Positions 1 to 8,682 of a stretch of 64,000 nt of DNA are shown piece after piece. The notes under the pieces were generated by a model. The model saw only the letters and a program-made list of their open reading frames with translations. It was not told the DNA's origin and ran no database searches. Position 1 is the first letter of the stretch; each line of letters begins with the position of its first letter. This DNA is from Delftia tsuruhatensis (GTDB taxonomy: Bacteria > Pseudomonadota > Gammaproteobacteria > Burkholderiales > Burkholderiaceae_C): contig NZ_LR813084.1 of the NCBI RefSeq assembly GCF_903815225.1, positions 3,142,501 through 3,206,500 of the forward strand. The letters are read 5' to 3'. Both the position numbers and the translations under genes were made by a program.

Positions 1-169
1 GGTCGGTGATGACCAGCTGAAAATCATGGCTGCGCAGCTTCTCCAGAGCATCGGCCCCGTTGTATGCGATATGGACATCGGTGATTCCCGCCTCCATCAG
101 AAGACTCCGGGTGTGCTCGCAGCACAGGGCGTGGTCATCGAGAATGAGCAGTTTATAGGTGGACAGCAT
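1..169 (-). CDS. Response regulator, receiver domain (5' part only, runs off the left edge)
   Basis: The minus-strand frame starts at ATG 169-167 and reads MLSTYKLLILDDHALCCEHT and onward to the window edge, about 56 residues. The LILDDH segment is the acidic start of a CheY-like receiver domain, and LVITD at the edge is the strand that carries the phosphoacceptor aspartate. It lies 3 nt after the stop of the hybrid kinase, so the two are co-transcribed and almost surely partners. RcsC/BvgS/EvgS-type kinases usually pair with a receiver-LuxR (NarL-family) regulator, so a DNA-binding half beyond the edge is expected but not visible here. Confidence 0.85.
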   Translation of the reverse strand, partial: MLSTYKLLILDDHALCCEHTRSLLMEAGITDVHIAYNGADALEKLRSHDFQLVITD

Positions 170-172
170 GGA

Positions 173-3016
173 TCAGCTCCGGGCTTCTTTGATCTTATTG
201 AGTGTCATGCGCAGCAATGACAGGGAAAAGGGCTTGCACAGCAGACTGTCGATGCCCGTGTTCCTCCCACTGGCCACTTCCTGTGGATAGGCATTGGCGG
301 TCAGCCCTATGATGGGCTTCTCGAAGCCGCGCTGTCTCAGCGCCTGTGCCAGCCCGAAGCCGTCCAGCAACGGCATGTGGAGATCGGTGATCACCACATC
401 GAAACCGGGCAGGTCAGGCACGGACAAGGCATCCTGGCCATTGGAGGCCTGCTGTACCTCGCAGCCCAGCAGCAGCAGCTGCTCGCGCAAGATGAGCTGA
501 TTGATGGGGTTGTCCTCCACGATCAGCACGCGCAAGCCCATGCGCTCGTGTCCCTGGACCTGCGAGATGCCCGCTGCGGATGCCGTCCCCATGGCCACGC
601 CCCGCTGGGCCTGCCTGAGCGCCTGAACCACGCCAGGTACACCGCAGGTCGCCGCTTCCCACACACCGGCCTGCCGGCCCGCCTGGGGGGTCGACCCCGG
701 TGCCAGGGCCACGACCCGCTTGCCGCTCCACGCCAGCCTGCGAGGGGACCGCGGCCAGGCTTCGACCAGGATGGCCTGCCCCGATGTCTGTGGCGCGGGG
801 TCGCGGCAGGGATGCGCCATTGCGCCCCAGCGACGCAGCCATTCGCAGAGGTTGTCGACCACCTCGGCGATGGCGCCGTCGACGTAGACCGGCTCTGGCG
901 CCAGCCTGGGCTCTTGCGCGGTGCCGGCCTGGCGGCTCACGGGCAGGGCCAATTCGAAGACGATGCAAGTTCCCAGGCCGGGCTCGCTGACGGCGGTCAG
1001 ATGCCCTCCCATCTGACGGGCCAGGCGCGAGCAGATGGACAGCCCGAGGCCCGTGCCTTGCACCTGCTGCGACAGGTCCGTGGGGACGCGAAAGTAGGGA
1101 TCGAAAAGATAGGGTTGCTGCTCGGGCGCGATGCCGATCCCCGTATCACGGACTTCGAACCTCAGATCGACCCTGTCGCCTTCGAATCTGTTGACCTTCA
1201 GGCCGATGCAGATATGGCCCGACGTGGTGAATTTGACGGCGTTGCCGACCAGATTGTCCAGAATCTGGCGCAGCCGCAAAGCGTCGCCCAGGAGCAGCGA
1301 AGGTGTCGTCACATCGGCCACGCTGTAGATCTGCAGCCCTTTCTTTTCAGCGCGCGAGATGAAGCCTGCCACCACGTTGTCCAGCAGCTCGATGGCCGAA
1401 AACGGAGCGGCCTCCAGCTTCAGGTGCCCGGCCTCGATGGCCGACAGGTCCAGGCTGTCGTTCACGACGCGCAGCAAGGTGGCCGAGGCCTGCTGCATGG
1501 TCTCCAGGTAGCGCATCTGCTCCCCGGGGACCCTGGACAGGGACAGCAGCTCCAGTGTTCCCAGGATCCCGTAGAGGGGTGTGCGTATCTCGTGGCTCAT
1601 CGTCGCCAGGAACAGGGTCTTGGCCTGGCTCGCCGATTCTGCCCGCAGCTTGGCTTCCAGCAGCGACTGCTGAATCTGCTTGAGGGCACTGACGTCGCTG
1701 ATCATGCACAGAACGACAGGCTCTGCACCGTACACCGTCAACCGGCTGCTGACTTGCACCACCCAGTTGCCGTGCAGCACGAGCTCGCGCAAGCCCTGCA
1801 TGGACGTGTCCTCGCAGGCATGTTCGAACCAGGACGGGTCGCTTTCCATCCAGCGCCGGGCCATGCCATTGGAAAGCAGCAACTGCCTGTCCGTGCAACG
1901 GATCACCGCCAGTCCGGCAGGAACGGTCTCGATCAGCTTGCGGGTGAGCGCCTCGCTGTCCTGCAGGGCCGCCTGTTGCGCCAACGCAGGAACCAGCAGC
2001 ATGCGCCGAACCAGCCGCACGAAAAGCAGCAGGGCCACGACGAAGGCCAGACACAGCACCGTGGCCACCTGCAACTTGCGGGCGTTGTCCTTCAGCAGTT
2101 GCCGCAGCGGCATGTAGTAGTTCAGAAACCACCCCGCCTCTCCCACCGACTTGTGCAACAACAGGAACTCGGGAATCAAGCCATCGCCGATCAGATCGAA
2201 GACGTCACCGGCACCGTTGTCCACGCTTACACGCGGCGCATGCAGCAGGCGCTTTCCGGGTTCGTCCGCCGCAGCGTGCCTGTTGGCCAGCATGGCGTAG
2301 CCCATGGAGTCCGACAGCACGTAGTGCCCTCCCTGGAGGCCATGGAGCCCCAGGCGCGTCCCCATGCCATTCAAGACCAGCCCCAGCCAGCCTGCCGCCG
2401 GGTCGGTGGCATCCAGGGGTGTGTAGATGAAAAGCCGCTCCTCTTCATCGTTGACCAGCGTCAGCCAGACCATGGGGGCGGGAAACTGCGGCTTCCGTTC
2501 CCGGGCCGCCTGTGCAAGGTTTTGCGCGATCCACCGTTGTGTGCGGACCGTCAGGCCGAGACCTTCGCTATGCACCGGAGCCAGTACCTGAATGGTCGGG
2601 TCGTCATTGGCCGGCGTGTAGATCAGCTGTGCTTGATTGCGCCGCAATTCTTCCAGTTCATAGGGTGTCAGCATGGGCATGGAGGAATGGCGCGGATCGA
2701 CACCCGATCCCTCGGTCTGCGGACTCTGGGAATCAGCATGCGGGAGTCGGTATCTGGCCTGCGCCATCGAAACCGCTTTCAATCTCAGCAATAGCTCATT
2801 TTTCCCAAGGAAGAGTTGAGCAGAATACGCGGAGGAATTCATCTCTCGACGGTAGTCGGAAACCGTCTTGCTCAATGAGACATAAATATAAAAGACGGTA
2901 ATGCAAATTGCACATACCGACATGGCCGACGCAAAAATATAGAGCAGTGCCGCAGAAGGCCATGATTTAATTAGCAGCCGCCTGAATGGAGAAAATAAAG
3001 CTCTGAGGAGGTGCAT
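173..3016 (-). CDS. Hybrid sensor histidine kinase/receiver protein (RcsC/BvgS-like)
   Basis: Inner-membrane sensor of 947 aa. A membrane segment at about 21-46 and another at about 317-336 bound a periplasmic sensor region of some 270 residues. A PAS-like stretch follows (about 355-450), then the H-box ATMSHEIRTP with His475, the ATP-binding lid motifs DNLVGNAVKFT, DTGIGIAPE and GTGLGLSIC (about 587-660), and a C-terminal receiver domain with LIVEDN and predicted phosphoacceptor Asp878 in VVITDLH. No Hpt domain is present, so phosphotransfer to the regulator needs another protein or is direct. The start lacks a clear Shine-Dalgarno; no better in-frame start is seen. A palindrome upstream (3048-3071) suggests autoregulation. 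The ligand is unknown. Confidence 0.9.
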   Translation of the reverse strand: MHLLRALFSPFRRLLIKSWPSAALLYIFASAMSVCAICITVFYIYVSLSKTVSDYRREMNSSAYSAQLFLGKNELLLRLKAVSMAQARYRLPHADSQSPQTEGSGVDPRHSSMPMLTPYELEELRRNQAQLIYTPANDDPTIQVLAPVHSEGLGLTVRTQRWIAQNLAQAARERKPQFPAPMVWLTLVNDEEERLFIYTPLDATDPAAGWLGLVLNGMGTRLGLHGLQGGHYVLSDSMGYAMLANRHAAADEPGKRLLHAPRVSVDNGAGDVFDLIGDGLIPEFLLLHKSVGEAGWFLNYYMPLRQLLKDNARKLQVATVLCLAFVVALLLFVRLVRRMLLVPALAQQAALQDSEALTRKLIETVPAGLAVIRCTDRQLLLSNGMARRWMESDPSWFEHACEDTSMQGLRELVLHGNWVVQVSSRLTVYGAEPVVLCMISDVSALKQIQQSLLEAKLRAESASQAKTLFLATMSHEIRTPLYGILGTLELLSLSRVPGEQMRYLETMQQASATLLRVVNDSLDLSAIEAGHLKLEAAPFSAIELLDNVVAGFISRAEKKGLQIYSVADVTTPSLLLGDALRLRQILDNLVGNAVKFTTSGHICIGLKVNRFEGDRVDLRFEVRDTGIGIAPEQQPYLFDPYFRVPTDLSQQVQGTGLGLSICSRLARQMGGHLTAVSEPGLGTCIVFELALPVSRQAGTAQEPRLAPEPVYVDGAIAEVVDNLCEWLRRWGAMAHPCRDPAPQTSGQAILVEAWPRSPRRLAWSGKRVVALAPGSTPQAGRQAGVWEAATCGVPGVVQALRQAQRGVAMGTASAAGISQVQGHERMGLRVLIVEDNPINQLILREQLLLLGCEVQQASNGQDALSVPDLPGFDVVITDLHMPLLDGFGLAQALRQRGFEKPIIGLTANAYPQEVASGRNTGIDSLLCKPFSLSLLRMTLNKIKEARS

Positions 3017-3047
3017 TCGTGGAATTCTATGATTCCATCGAATGAGA

Positions 3048-3071
3048 AATTATAAGAATATTCTTATAATT
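3048..3071. promoter_or_regulatory. 24-bp perfect palindrome resembling an RcsAB box
   Basis: The sequence aattataagaat/attcttataatt is perfectly symmetrical and lies 32-55 bp upstream of the kinase start codon. Its core TAAGAATATTCTTA matches the enterobacterial RcsAB box TAAGAATATTCCTA at 13 of 14 positions. A TATAAT element reading toward the kinase lies inside it. A second smaller dyad, TGGAAT-N6-ATTCCA, is at 3020-3037. An autoregulatory operator for the neighbouring regulator is the likely role (inference). Confidence 0.55.
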
Positions 3072-3212
3072 GACTTTGTTTCATGCAGGATTCATCGATC
3101 CAATCGGCCGCATAGATGGCTCGATGAATAGATTCAACGCACGGTTGCGGCAATGCAAAAAAGAACGTTCCAGGTGTTTTCAGGTATCTGCACGCAGAGG
3201 TGCCCGAAGACT

Positions 3213-3683
3213 TCAGCCCAGGGCGGTGATCACTTCCGCGGGCGCCTGCACCAGCTCGATCAGTACGCCCTCGCCGGCGATGGGAAATTCGTCATTGCTT
3301 TTGGGATGCAGGAAACAGATGTCGTACCCGGCCGCGCCCTTGCGGATGCCACCGGGTGCGAAGCGCACACCCTGCTCCGTCAGCCACTGGACGGCAAGCG
3401 GCAGGTCATCGATCCACAGCCCGATATGGTTCAGGGGCGTGGAATGGACCGCAGGCTTCTTGTCGATGTCCAGCGGCCGCATGATGTCCACCTCGACCTT
3501 GTAGGCCCCCTGGCCCATGGCCAGTATGTCCTCGTCCACGTTCTCGCGCTCGCTCTGGAAAGTCCCTGTCTGGGTCAGCCCCAGCATGTCCACCCACAGG
3601 CGCTTCATGCGCTGCTTGTCGATGCCGCCGATGGCCACCTGCTGTATGCCCAGAACCCTGAAAGGACGCTGATCGCTTGCCAC
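3213..3683 (-). CDS. VOC-family (glyoxalase/dioxygenase superfamily) protein
   Basis: 156 aa from a GTG start at 3683, chosen because AAGGAG lies 8 nt upstream; longer in-frame starts have no ribosome site. The protein has two beta-alpha-beta-beta-beta halves: [11 protein letters not shown] and [12 protein letters not shown] begin the modules and VLIELVQAP closes the second. Gln, His and Glu in these strands fit VOC metal ligands. The layout resembles methylmalonyl-CoA epimerase and lactoylglutathione lyase relatives, but substrate cannot be assigned. Proximity to the methylmalonyl genes is not close (15 kb), so epimerase is only one option. Confidence 0.7.
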   Translation of the reverse strand: MASDQRPFRVLGIQQVAIGGIDKQRMKRLWVDMLGLTQTGTFQSERENVDEDILAMGQGAYKVEVDIMRPLDIDKKPAVHSTPLNHIGLWIDDLPLAVQWLTEQGVRFAPGGIRKGAAGYDICFLHPKSNDEFPIAGEGVLIELVQAPAEVITALG

Positions 3684-3730
3684 TGTCTCACTCCTTTTTA
3701 TCGATGAAGATATCCATTGTGGACGCAATT

Positions 3731-3764
3731 GCGGGGCAGGCAGCCGAACTGCTGCCTGCCCCGC
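3731..3764 (-). terminator. Strong hairpin directly after the YdcF-like gene
   Basis: A 14-bp perfect inverted repeat (3731-3744 and 3751-3764) with a 6-nt loop abuts the stop codon of the next gene at 3765. It has no uridine tract on either side, so it may protect the 3' end of the mRNA rather than act as a classical intrinsic terminator. Confidence 0.5.
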
Positions 3765-4610
3765 TCAGAACTCCCCAAGCATCCAGCCGCTCATCACAGC
3801 AAAGTACTCCCGCAGCCAGGCGTTGAAGCGAATCGTCAGCGGCGTCGGGGCGCCCACGGTGAACGCTCTCGCGTAGCCGGCGCGCTCTGCGATCCAGCCC
3901 GCGCGCAGCGTATGGAAGTCGCTGGTGACGATGGCGATAGGGGCCTGCTGGGGGTCCACACCGCGCTCGCGCAGCAACGGCAGGCTCCAGGCCAGGTTCA
4001 GTGCCGTGCTGGTGCTGCGCTCTTCCTTCAGCAGGCGCCGGGCAGCCAGGCCATGGCGCTGCTGCAGATAGCGGGCCATGATGGCGCCTTCGCTCTCGGT
4101 CTCGCCGAAGTCCACTCCGCCGCTGGTCAGCACCAAGGCCTGAGGCTGGCTGGCGGCCAGCACGGCAGCACGGTCCAGGCGCTGGGCCAAGGTCAGCGAA
4201 GGCTGGCCGTCCCGCGTGGCGCTGCCCAGCACCACGATGGCCTTCAGCGGCTGGTCAGGCGCCGGGCCGGAAGCAGCAGACAGCAGATGCGCCCAGAACA
4301 CCAGCAGACTGACCAACCACAGAGCGAGCGCCGTCCAGCCCAGCCACCAGATGCGCCGCAGCCAGGCATTGGCATGCAGCCGGCGCGCAATGGCCGCGCG
4401 CTGCCAGCTGCTGCCGATGAAAAGCAGGCCCAATGCGGCCGGCAGCGTCACGCCCAGATTGAACATGCCGCGGGCCATCAAGACCAGGGCATCTCCCAGC
4501 AACACGACGCCGGTGATGAGTCCCAGCCATTGCAAAGGCCCCAGGCGCCTGTGACGCGCAAAGGCACCGGGCCTGGCTTGCGGCACTGGTTCAGGAGACA
4601 GCTTGCGCAA
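3765..4610 (-). CDS. YdcF/SanA/ElyC-like DUF218 membrane protein
   Basis: About 281 aa. Two or three membrane segments come first (WLGLITGVVLLGDALVLMA, VTLPAALGLLFIG, WWLGWTALALWLVSLLVFW). A DUF218 domain follows: KAIVVLGSATRDGQPS, LVLTSGGVDFGETESEG, STSTALNLAWSL and IAIVTSDFHTLRA match the order of conserved blocks in SanA, YdcF and ElyC. These E. coli relatives act in envelope integrity or lipid-carrier metabolism. The start is uncertain: TTG at 4610, 8 nt after the stop of the upstream lectin gene and behind an AGGG, is preferred because the frame further upstream overlaps that gene. It is probably translationally coupled to it. Confidence 0.75.
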   Translation of the reverse strand: MRKLSPEPVPQARPGAFARHRRLGPLQWLGLITGVVLLGDALVLMARGMFNLGVTLPAALGLLFIGSSWQRAAIARRLHANAWLRRIWWLGWTALALWLVSLLVFWAHLLSAASGPAPDQPLKAIVVLGSATRDGQPSLTLAQRLDRAAVLAASQPQALVLTSGGVDFGETESEGAIMARYLQQRHGLAARRLLKEERSTSTALNLAWSLPLLRERGVDPQQAPIAIVTSDFHTLRAGWIAERAGYARAFTVGAPTPLTIRFNAWLREYFAVMSGWMLGEF

Positions 4611-4618
4611 CAGGGCCC

Positions 4619-5449
4619 TCAGTCCCAGCGCTGATTCGAGCCGCCGGAGCAGGACCACATGATCACGGGTTGGCCGGGACGCGCATTGCCGCCTTCGATG
4701 TCCAGGCATTTGCCGGCAAAGCGGCTGCGGATCTGGCCACGGCTCCATTCCCATTTCTGGTTGGGCTGGTTGCGACATTGCCAGGCGATCACACGCGCAC
4801 CGTTGCGCGTATTGCCGTCGGCCACGTCCAGACACAGATCGCCCACGCGCATCTCTCCATCGCGCGTCAGGGTGAAGCGCTGGTTCTCCGTACCGTTGCA
4901 GCGGTAGACGATCAGGCCATTGCCCGGACGCAAGCCGCCCGAGACGTCGAGGCACAGGCCGTTCTGGCCGCGGATCTCGCGGCCCCCCCATGAGGGATAG
5001 CCGGGCTGGGGGTAGCCCGGATAGCGGTCATCATTCCATTGCTCCTCGCGCTCGCGTTCACGGTCCTTGTCGCGCTTGTTCGCCAGGATGGCTGCTCCCG
5101 CGATGGCCGCCACGGCGGCCCCGGCGATCCAGGCGCCCGTGTTGTCGCCCTCGCCCTCCTGCCCCTGCGCGCCCTGCACCGGCCCGGTCAGGATGCGGAA
5201 GCGCCCGCCACAGCCCTCCTTGACCCACATTTCCCTGCGACCCAGGTCATAGCCCCAGCTGCGGTTGTAGCCGCAGCTGCCGGCCAGGGTCTCGATCAGC
5301 TGGACCTGTTGTGCGTCGTCGGGCAGGCTGTAGGTCTGATAGCGGCCATTGGACATGAGCTGCACCGTCTCTTCGCCTGCATGCACAGGCAGTGCCGGCA
5401 GGATGAAGCTGCTGGCCAGCAGGATGGAAATGCATTTCTTGATGGGCAT
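4619..5449 (-). CDS. Secreted DUF3011 plus ricin-B-type lectin protein
   Basis: 276 aa from ATG 5449, which begins a clear Sec signal (MPIKKCISILLASSFILPAL...HAG). Domains in order: a DUF3011-like module with SCGYNRSWGYDLGRREMWV and a paired cysteine (about 30-85); a small hydrophobic Gly/Ala segment AWIAGAAVAAIAGAAILA that could cross the membrane or act as a glycine zipper; a charged linker; and a beta-trefoil ricin-type lectin with three repeats, each with CLD(V/I) and closed by QRFT, QKWEW and QRWD (QxW motifs). Probably binds a carbohydrate in the periplasm or at the surface. The ligand is unknown. The upstream 180 bp hold no other gene. Confidence 0.85.
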   Translation of the reverse strand: MPIKKCISILLASSFILPALPVHAGEETVQLMSNGRYQTYSLPDDAQQVQLIETLAGSCGYNRSWGYDLGRREMWVKEGCGGRFRILTGPVQGAQGQEGEGDNTGAWIAGAAVAAIAGAAILANKRDKDREREREEQWNDDRYPGYPQPGYPSWGGREIRGQNGLCLDVSGGLRPGNGLIVYRCNGTENQRFTLTRDGEMRVGDLCLDVADGNTRNGARVIAWQCRNQPNQKWEWSRGQIRSRFAGKCLDIEGGNARPGQPVIMWSCSGGSNQRWD

Positions 5450-5630
5450 GGGATGCTCTTGACCGTGATGCGGTTGGGGGCAGTGCGGGCCAGGGCGGCG
5501 CGCACTGCCGCGAATGTACTGGCGGCAGAGTTTAACCATGCCCCGGGGGACTCGGCATGTCGGCAGGCATGCGCCGCCCCAGAGCGGGAAACGGTCCTAC
5601 ATCCATCGTGGACCCCTGGCAATTTGCGTG

Positions 5631-6395
5631 TCACCCCTCGACAAACCGCGCCACCCCCGCCCGAAAAGCCGCACTGCCATAGACCGAGGACACCAGGTCC
5701 TCATCATCCAGCCGTTGCTCCACCACGAGGCGCCGCAGGCTCTCCTTGACCGCGGCCTGCGTGGTGCCCGACAGGGCCATGAGCTGTCCGGCCAGCGCCC
5801 GTGCCTGTCCCGACAGTTGATCGGAGGGAACGACGGCATGCACGAACCCGCAGGTCAGGGCCTGCTCCGCCGACAGGTACTCCGCAAGCAGCAGCATGCG
5901 CTTGACGCGCGGCACGCCCAGGCTGGCCACGAGGCGCGCGATGTTGCGGGATGACAAGGTGTTGGACAGCGTCCTGGCGATCGGAGCGCCGAAGCGCGAG
6001 CCGGTGCTGCACAGGCGGAAATCGCAGGCCGTGGCCAGGGCCAGGCCACCGCCCACGGCCCAGCCGTCGATGACGGCGAGGGTGGGCACGGCCACGCGTT
6101 CCACGGCGTCGATCACGCGTTCGACGAAATCCTCGTAGGCGATGCCCTGGCGGCCGTCGTGGAAGTCCTTGAAGTGGCCGATGTCCGTGCCCGCGATGAA
6201 GGACTTGCCACCCGCGCCGCGCAGCAGCACGCAGCGGATGGCCGGATCGTTCTGGCAGCGCGCAAGGGCCGCGAGCAGCGCCTCGTACATGGGCAGGCTC
6301 ATGGCGTTGTGGCGTTCGGGCCGGTCGATGACGATCTCGGCCACGCCCGGGGCCACCAGGTCCAGCGCGACGAATTCATGCAGGGCGGTGCTCAT
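5631..6395 (-). CDS. Enoyl-CoA hydratase/isomerase (crotonase) family protein
   Basis: 254 aa with the crotonase fold: the oxyanion-hole loops are GGKSFIAGTDIGHF (about 62-75) and DGWAVGGGLALATACDFRL (about 110-128). Start ATG 6395 overlaps the stop of the CoA-transferase by 4 nt (ATGA), so the pair is translationally coupled. Oddity: the two acid residues used by classical hydratases are not at their usual places. The GGGxE glutamate is Ala119, and the PE of the next block reads GAPIA (136-140). A hydratase reaction is therefore doubtful; another crotonase reaction on the CoA ester made by the transferase is more likely. Confidence 0.85.
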   Translation of the reverse strand: MSTALHEFVALDLVAPGVAEIVIDRPERHNAMSLPMYEALLAALARCQNDPAIRCVLLRGAGGKSFIAGTDIGHFKDFHDGRQGIAYEDFVERVIDAVERVAVPTLAVIDGWAVGGGLALATACDFRLCSTGSRFGAPIARTLSNTLSSRNIARLVASLGVPRVKRMLLLAEYLSAEQALTCGFVHAVVPSDQLSGQARALAGQLMALSGTTQAAVKESLRRLVVEQRLDDEDLVSSVYGSAAFRAGVARFVEG

Positions 6396-7585
6396 GCGGT
6401 GGCCTTCATGGCATGGATCTCGGCCAGGATCTCCGCGTTGTGCTCGCCCAGCAACGGTGGATGGCGGCGCACCTGCTGGGGCGTGCCCAGCATCTTGACG
6501 GGAAAGCCGATGTTCTTGACCTTGCCCTCGATGGGATGGTCGATCTCCATGCACATGCGGCGGTGCGTTCCGTGCTCGCCTTCGAAGGCCTCGGGATAGC
6601 TCAGCAGCGGGCCTGCGGGAATGCCGCCTTCCAGCAGCCGGTCCACCCAGTCGGCGCTGTCGCTCCGGGCGAACTCCGACTCCAGCGCCTCGATCAGCGC
6701 CTCGCGGTGCTTCAGACGCAGCGCCACGGTGGCGTAGTCGGGGTGGTCGACCAGGTCCGGGCGCTCGATCAGCGCGCACAGCCGCGCCCAGAGCTTCTGG
6801 TTGGTGGCGCCCATGACGAAGTAGCCGTCGCGCGCCTTCACGGCCTGGTAGGGAGCGCTCATCTTGTTGCTGGTGCCCAGCGGCGCGGGCGGCACGCCCG
6901 TGCCCCAGTACTCGGACATGTCCCAGATGGCGAAGGCCATGGCCGAGTCGAACAGCGAAGCGTCGATGTGCTGCCCCTGCCCGGTCCTCTGCGCGCCGAT
7001 GTAGGCGGCCAGCAGGCCGTAGGTGGCGAACAGCGCGCAGCCGATGTCGGCCACGGGCACGCCGGCCTTGACGGGTTTCTCTCCCTGGTAGCCGGTCACG
7101 CTCATCACGCCCGACATGGCCTGGGCCATGAGGTCGAACCCCGGGCGCTGGGCCCAGGGGCCGCTCTGGCCGAAGCCCGAGATGCTCACATAGACGATGC
7201 GCGGGTGGATGCGACGGATGCTTTCGTAGTCGATCTTCAGGCGCTGGACCACGCCGGGGCGGTAGTTCTCGACGATGACGTCGGCCGTCTCGGCCAGCCG
7301 GTAGAAGGCCTCGCGCCCCTCCTCGCTCTTGAGGTCCAGCGTCAGCGAACGCTTGTTGCGGTTCATGTTCAGAAAGCCCATGCTGTCCGGGCCCTTCATC
7401 TTGAAGCCCATGGCGCCGCGCGTCTGGTCGCCCGTGCCCGGAGGCTCGACCTTGATGACGTCGGCGCCCAGGTCGGCCAGCAGCATGCAGGCAAAGGGGC
7501 CGGCCATGACCTGGCTGACGTCGAGCACGCGGATGCCTTGCAGGGGCAGTGGCTGCGGGCGGGATGGGGATTGGGGATTGCTCAT
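6392..7585 (-). CDS. CaiB/BaiF family (class III) CoA-transferase
   Basis: 397 aa, full length for the family. Family signatures seen: GIRVLDVSQVMAGPFACMLLADLGADVIKVEPP near the N terminus, RNKRSLTLDLK, VENYRPG and GFGQSGPW. The catalytic aspartate is predicted as Asp180 in VPVADIG. The enzyme moves CoA between a donor thioester and a carboxylic acid. It sits 9 nt downstream of a Bug-type binding protein and overlaps a crotonase gene, which suggests import, CoA activation and conversion of an organic acid. The substrate is not readable from sequence. Confidence 0.92.
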   Translation of the reverse strand: MSNPQSPSRPQPLPLQGIRVLDVSQVMAGPFACMLLADLGADVIKVEPPGTGDQTRGAMGFKMKGPDSMGFLNMNRNKRSLTLDLKSEEGREAFYRLAETADVIVENYRPGVVQRLKIDYESIRRIHPRIVYVSISGFGQSGPWAQRPGFDLMAQAMSGVMSVTGYQGEKPVKAGVPVADIGCALFATYGLLAAYIGAQRTGQGQHIDASLFDSAMAFAIWDMSEYWGTGVPPAPLGTSNKMSAPYQAVKARDGYFVMGATNQKLWARLCALIERPDLVDHPDYATVALRLKHREALIEALESEFARSDSADWVDRLLEGGIPAGPLLSYPEAFEGEHGTHRRMCMEIDHPIEGKVKNIGFPVKMLGTPQQVRRHPPLLGEHNAEILAEIHAMKATA

Positions 7586-7594
7586 GCCTGGACC

Positions 7595-8572
7595 TCAGCT
7601 TTCTTCCGTAATTCTTGCGGCGCGAACGACATCGCCCCACTTCTTGTATTCGGCGGCCATGAAGGCCGCGAACTTGTCCACCGAACCGCCACCGTCCTCC
7701 ACGCCGTAGCCGTCGAAGCGGCTGACCACGTCGGGCATGGCCAGCACACGGTTGATGTCGGCATTGATGCGCAGTGCCAGGTCGCGGGACATGTCGCGCG
7801 GGCCGACCACGCCGTACCAGCTCGATGCGTCAAAGCCCTTGAAACCCTGCTCGTCCATGGTGGGCATGGCCGGAAAGCCCTTGGCGCGATTCACGCGGGT
7901 CTGGGCGATGCCGTGCATCTTGCCGGCCTTGACCTGGGCGGTGGCAGCCGTCATGGTGTCGAAGCTGAAGTCGATCTGGCCACCGATCAGGTCGGTCTGC
8001 ATGGGGCCCGAACCCTTGTAGGGCACGTGGATGCTCCTGACGCCTGCCGCCATGTTGAACATCTCGGCCGCCAGATGCTGCACCGAGCCCGTGCCCGAGG
8101 AGCCGAAGCTGATCTTGCCCGGGCTCTTGCGGCACAGCTCCACCACCTCCTGTACCGAGCCATGGCTGTTCCTGCTGCTGGTGACCAGGATGTGGGGCGT
8201 GGCGCCGATCAGCGCGATGGGCGCGTAGTCCCTGAGCGGGTCATAGGTGATGGACTTGAAGATCTGCGGCGAAATCGCATGCGTGTTCACATGCGCCATC
8301 AGCAGGTTGACGCCCTCGGTGAACCGCGTCCTGGCGAAGTATTCGGCGGCCAGCGAACCCGTGGCTCCGGGCTTGTTCTCCACCACCACGGGCCGCCCCC
8401 AGACCTCGGACAGCTTCTGGCCCACGATGCGCGCGAACACATCGGTGCCGCCACCGGGCGCCCAGCCCACGAGGATCTTGACGGGCCCCTTGGGCAGATC
8501 GGTGCCCGAGGCTCCCGCCCAGGGTGCGGCCAGCGCGGCGGCGCCGGCCGCGATGAAGTCGCGGCGTTTCAT
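7595..8572 (-). CDS. Bug-family tripartite tricarboxylate transporter substrate-binding protein
   Basis: 325 aa from ATG 8572, preceded by AGGAGA at the right spacing. The N terminus MKRRDFIAAGAAALAAPWAGASG looks like a twin-arginine or Sec signal. Family blocks: PVKILVGWAPGGGTDVFARIV, VVVENKPGATGSLAAE, and YDPLRDYAPIALIG. Bug proteins bind carboxylates for TctAB or sensory use. No TctA/TctB membrane genes are in the window, so this is an orphan binding protein, as is common in Comamonadaceae. Operon with the CoA-transferase and crotonase genes. Confidence 0.92.
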   Translation of the reverse strand: MKRRDFIAAGAAALAAPWAGASGTDLPKGPVKILVGWAPGGGTDVFARIVGQKLSEVWGRPVVVENKPGATGSLAAEYFARTRFTEGVNLLMAHVNTHAISPQIFKSITYDPLRDYAPIALIGATPHILVTSSRNSHGSVQEVVELCRKSPGKISFGSSGTGSVQHLAAEMFNMAAGVRSIHVPYKGSGPMQTDLIGGQIDFSFDTMTAATAQVKAGKMHGIAQTRVNRAKGFPAMPTMDEQGFKGFDASSWYGVVGPRDMSRDLALRINADINRVLAMPDVVSRFDGYGVEDGGGSVDKFAAFMAAEYKKWGDVVRAARITEES

Positions 8573-8682
8573 GCTTGTCTCCTGCACATCGTTGTTGTGC
8601 AGTCACTGTCGCCGCGCGCCGGATTCGCGGCAAGCATGTGGGCCGCATGCCTGGTTTCGCCATCCGCGAAACCCTGGCAGGA

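Noticed and set aside
377..2794. 805-codon plus-strand open frame opposite the sensor kinase
   Set aside because: Its product is low-complexity (Gln/Gly/Arg/His-rich) with no domain, while the opposite strand shows complete kinase motifs. It is a GC-rich shadow frame.
5631..7640. Apparent 669-aa fusion upstream of the crotonase gene
   Set aside because: The N-terminal 415 residues are an out-of-frame reading of the CoA-transferase; the true crotonase start is ATG 6395.
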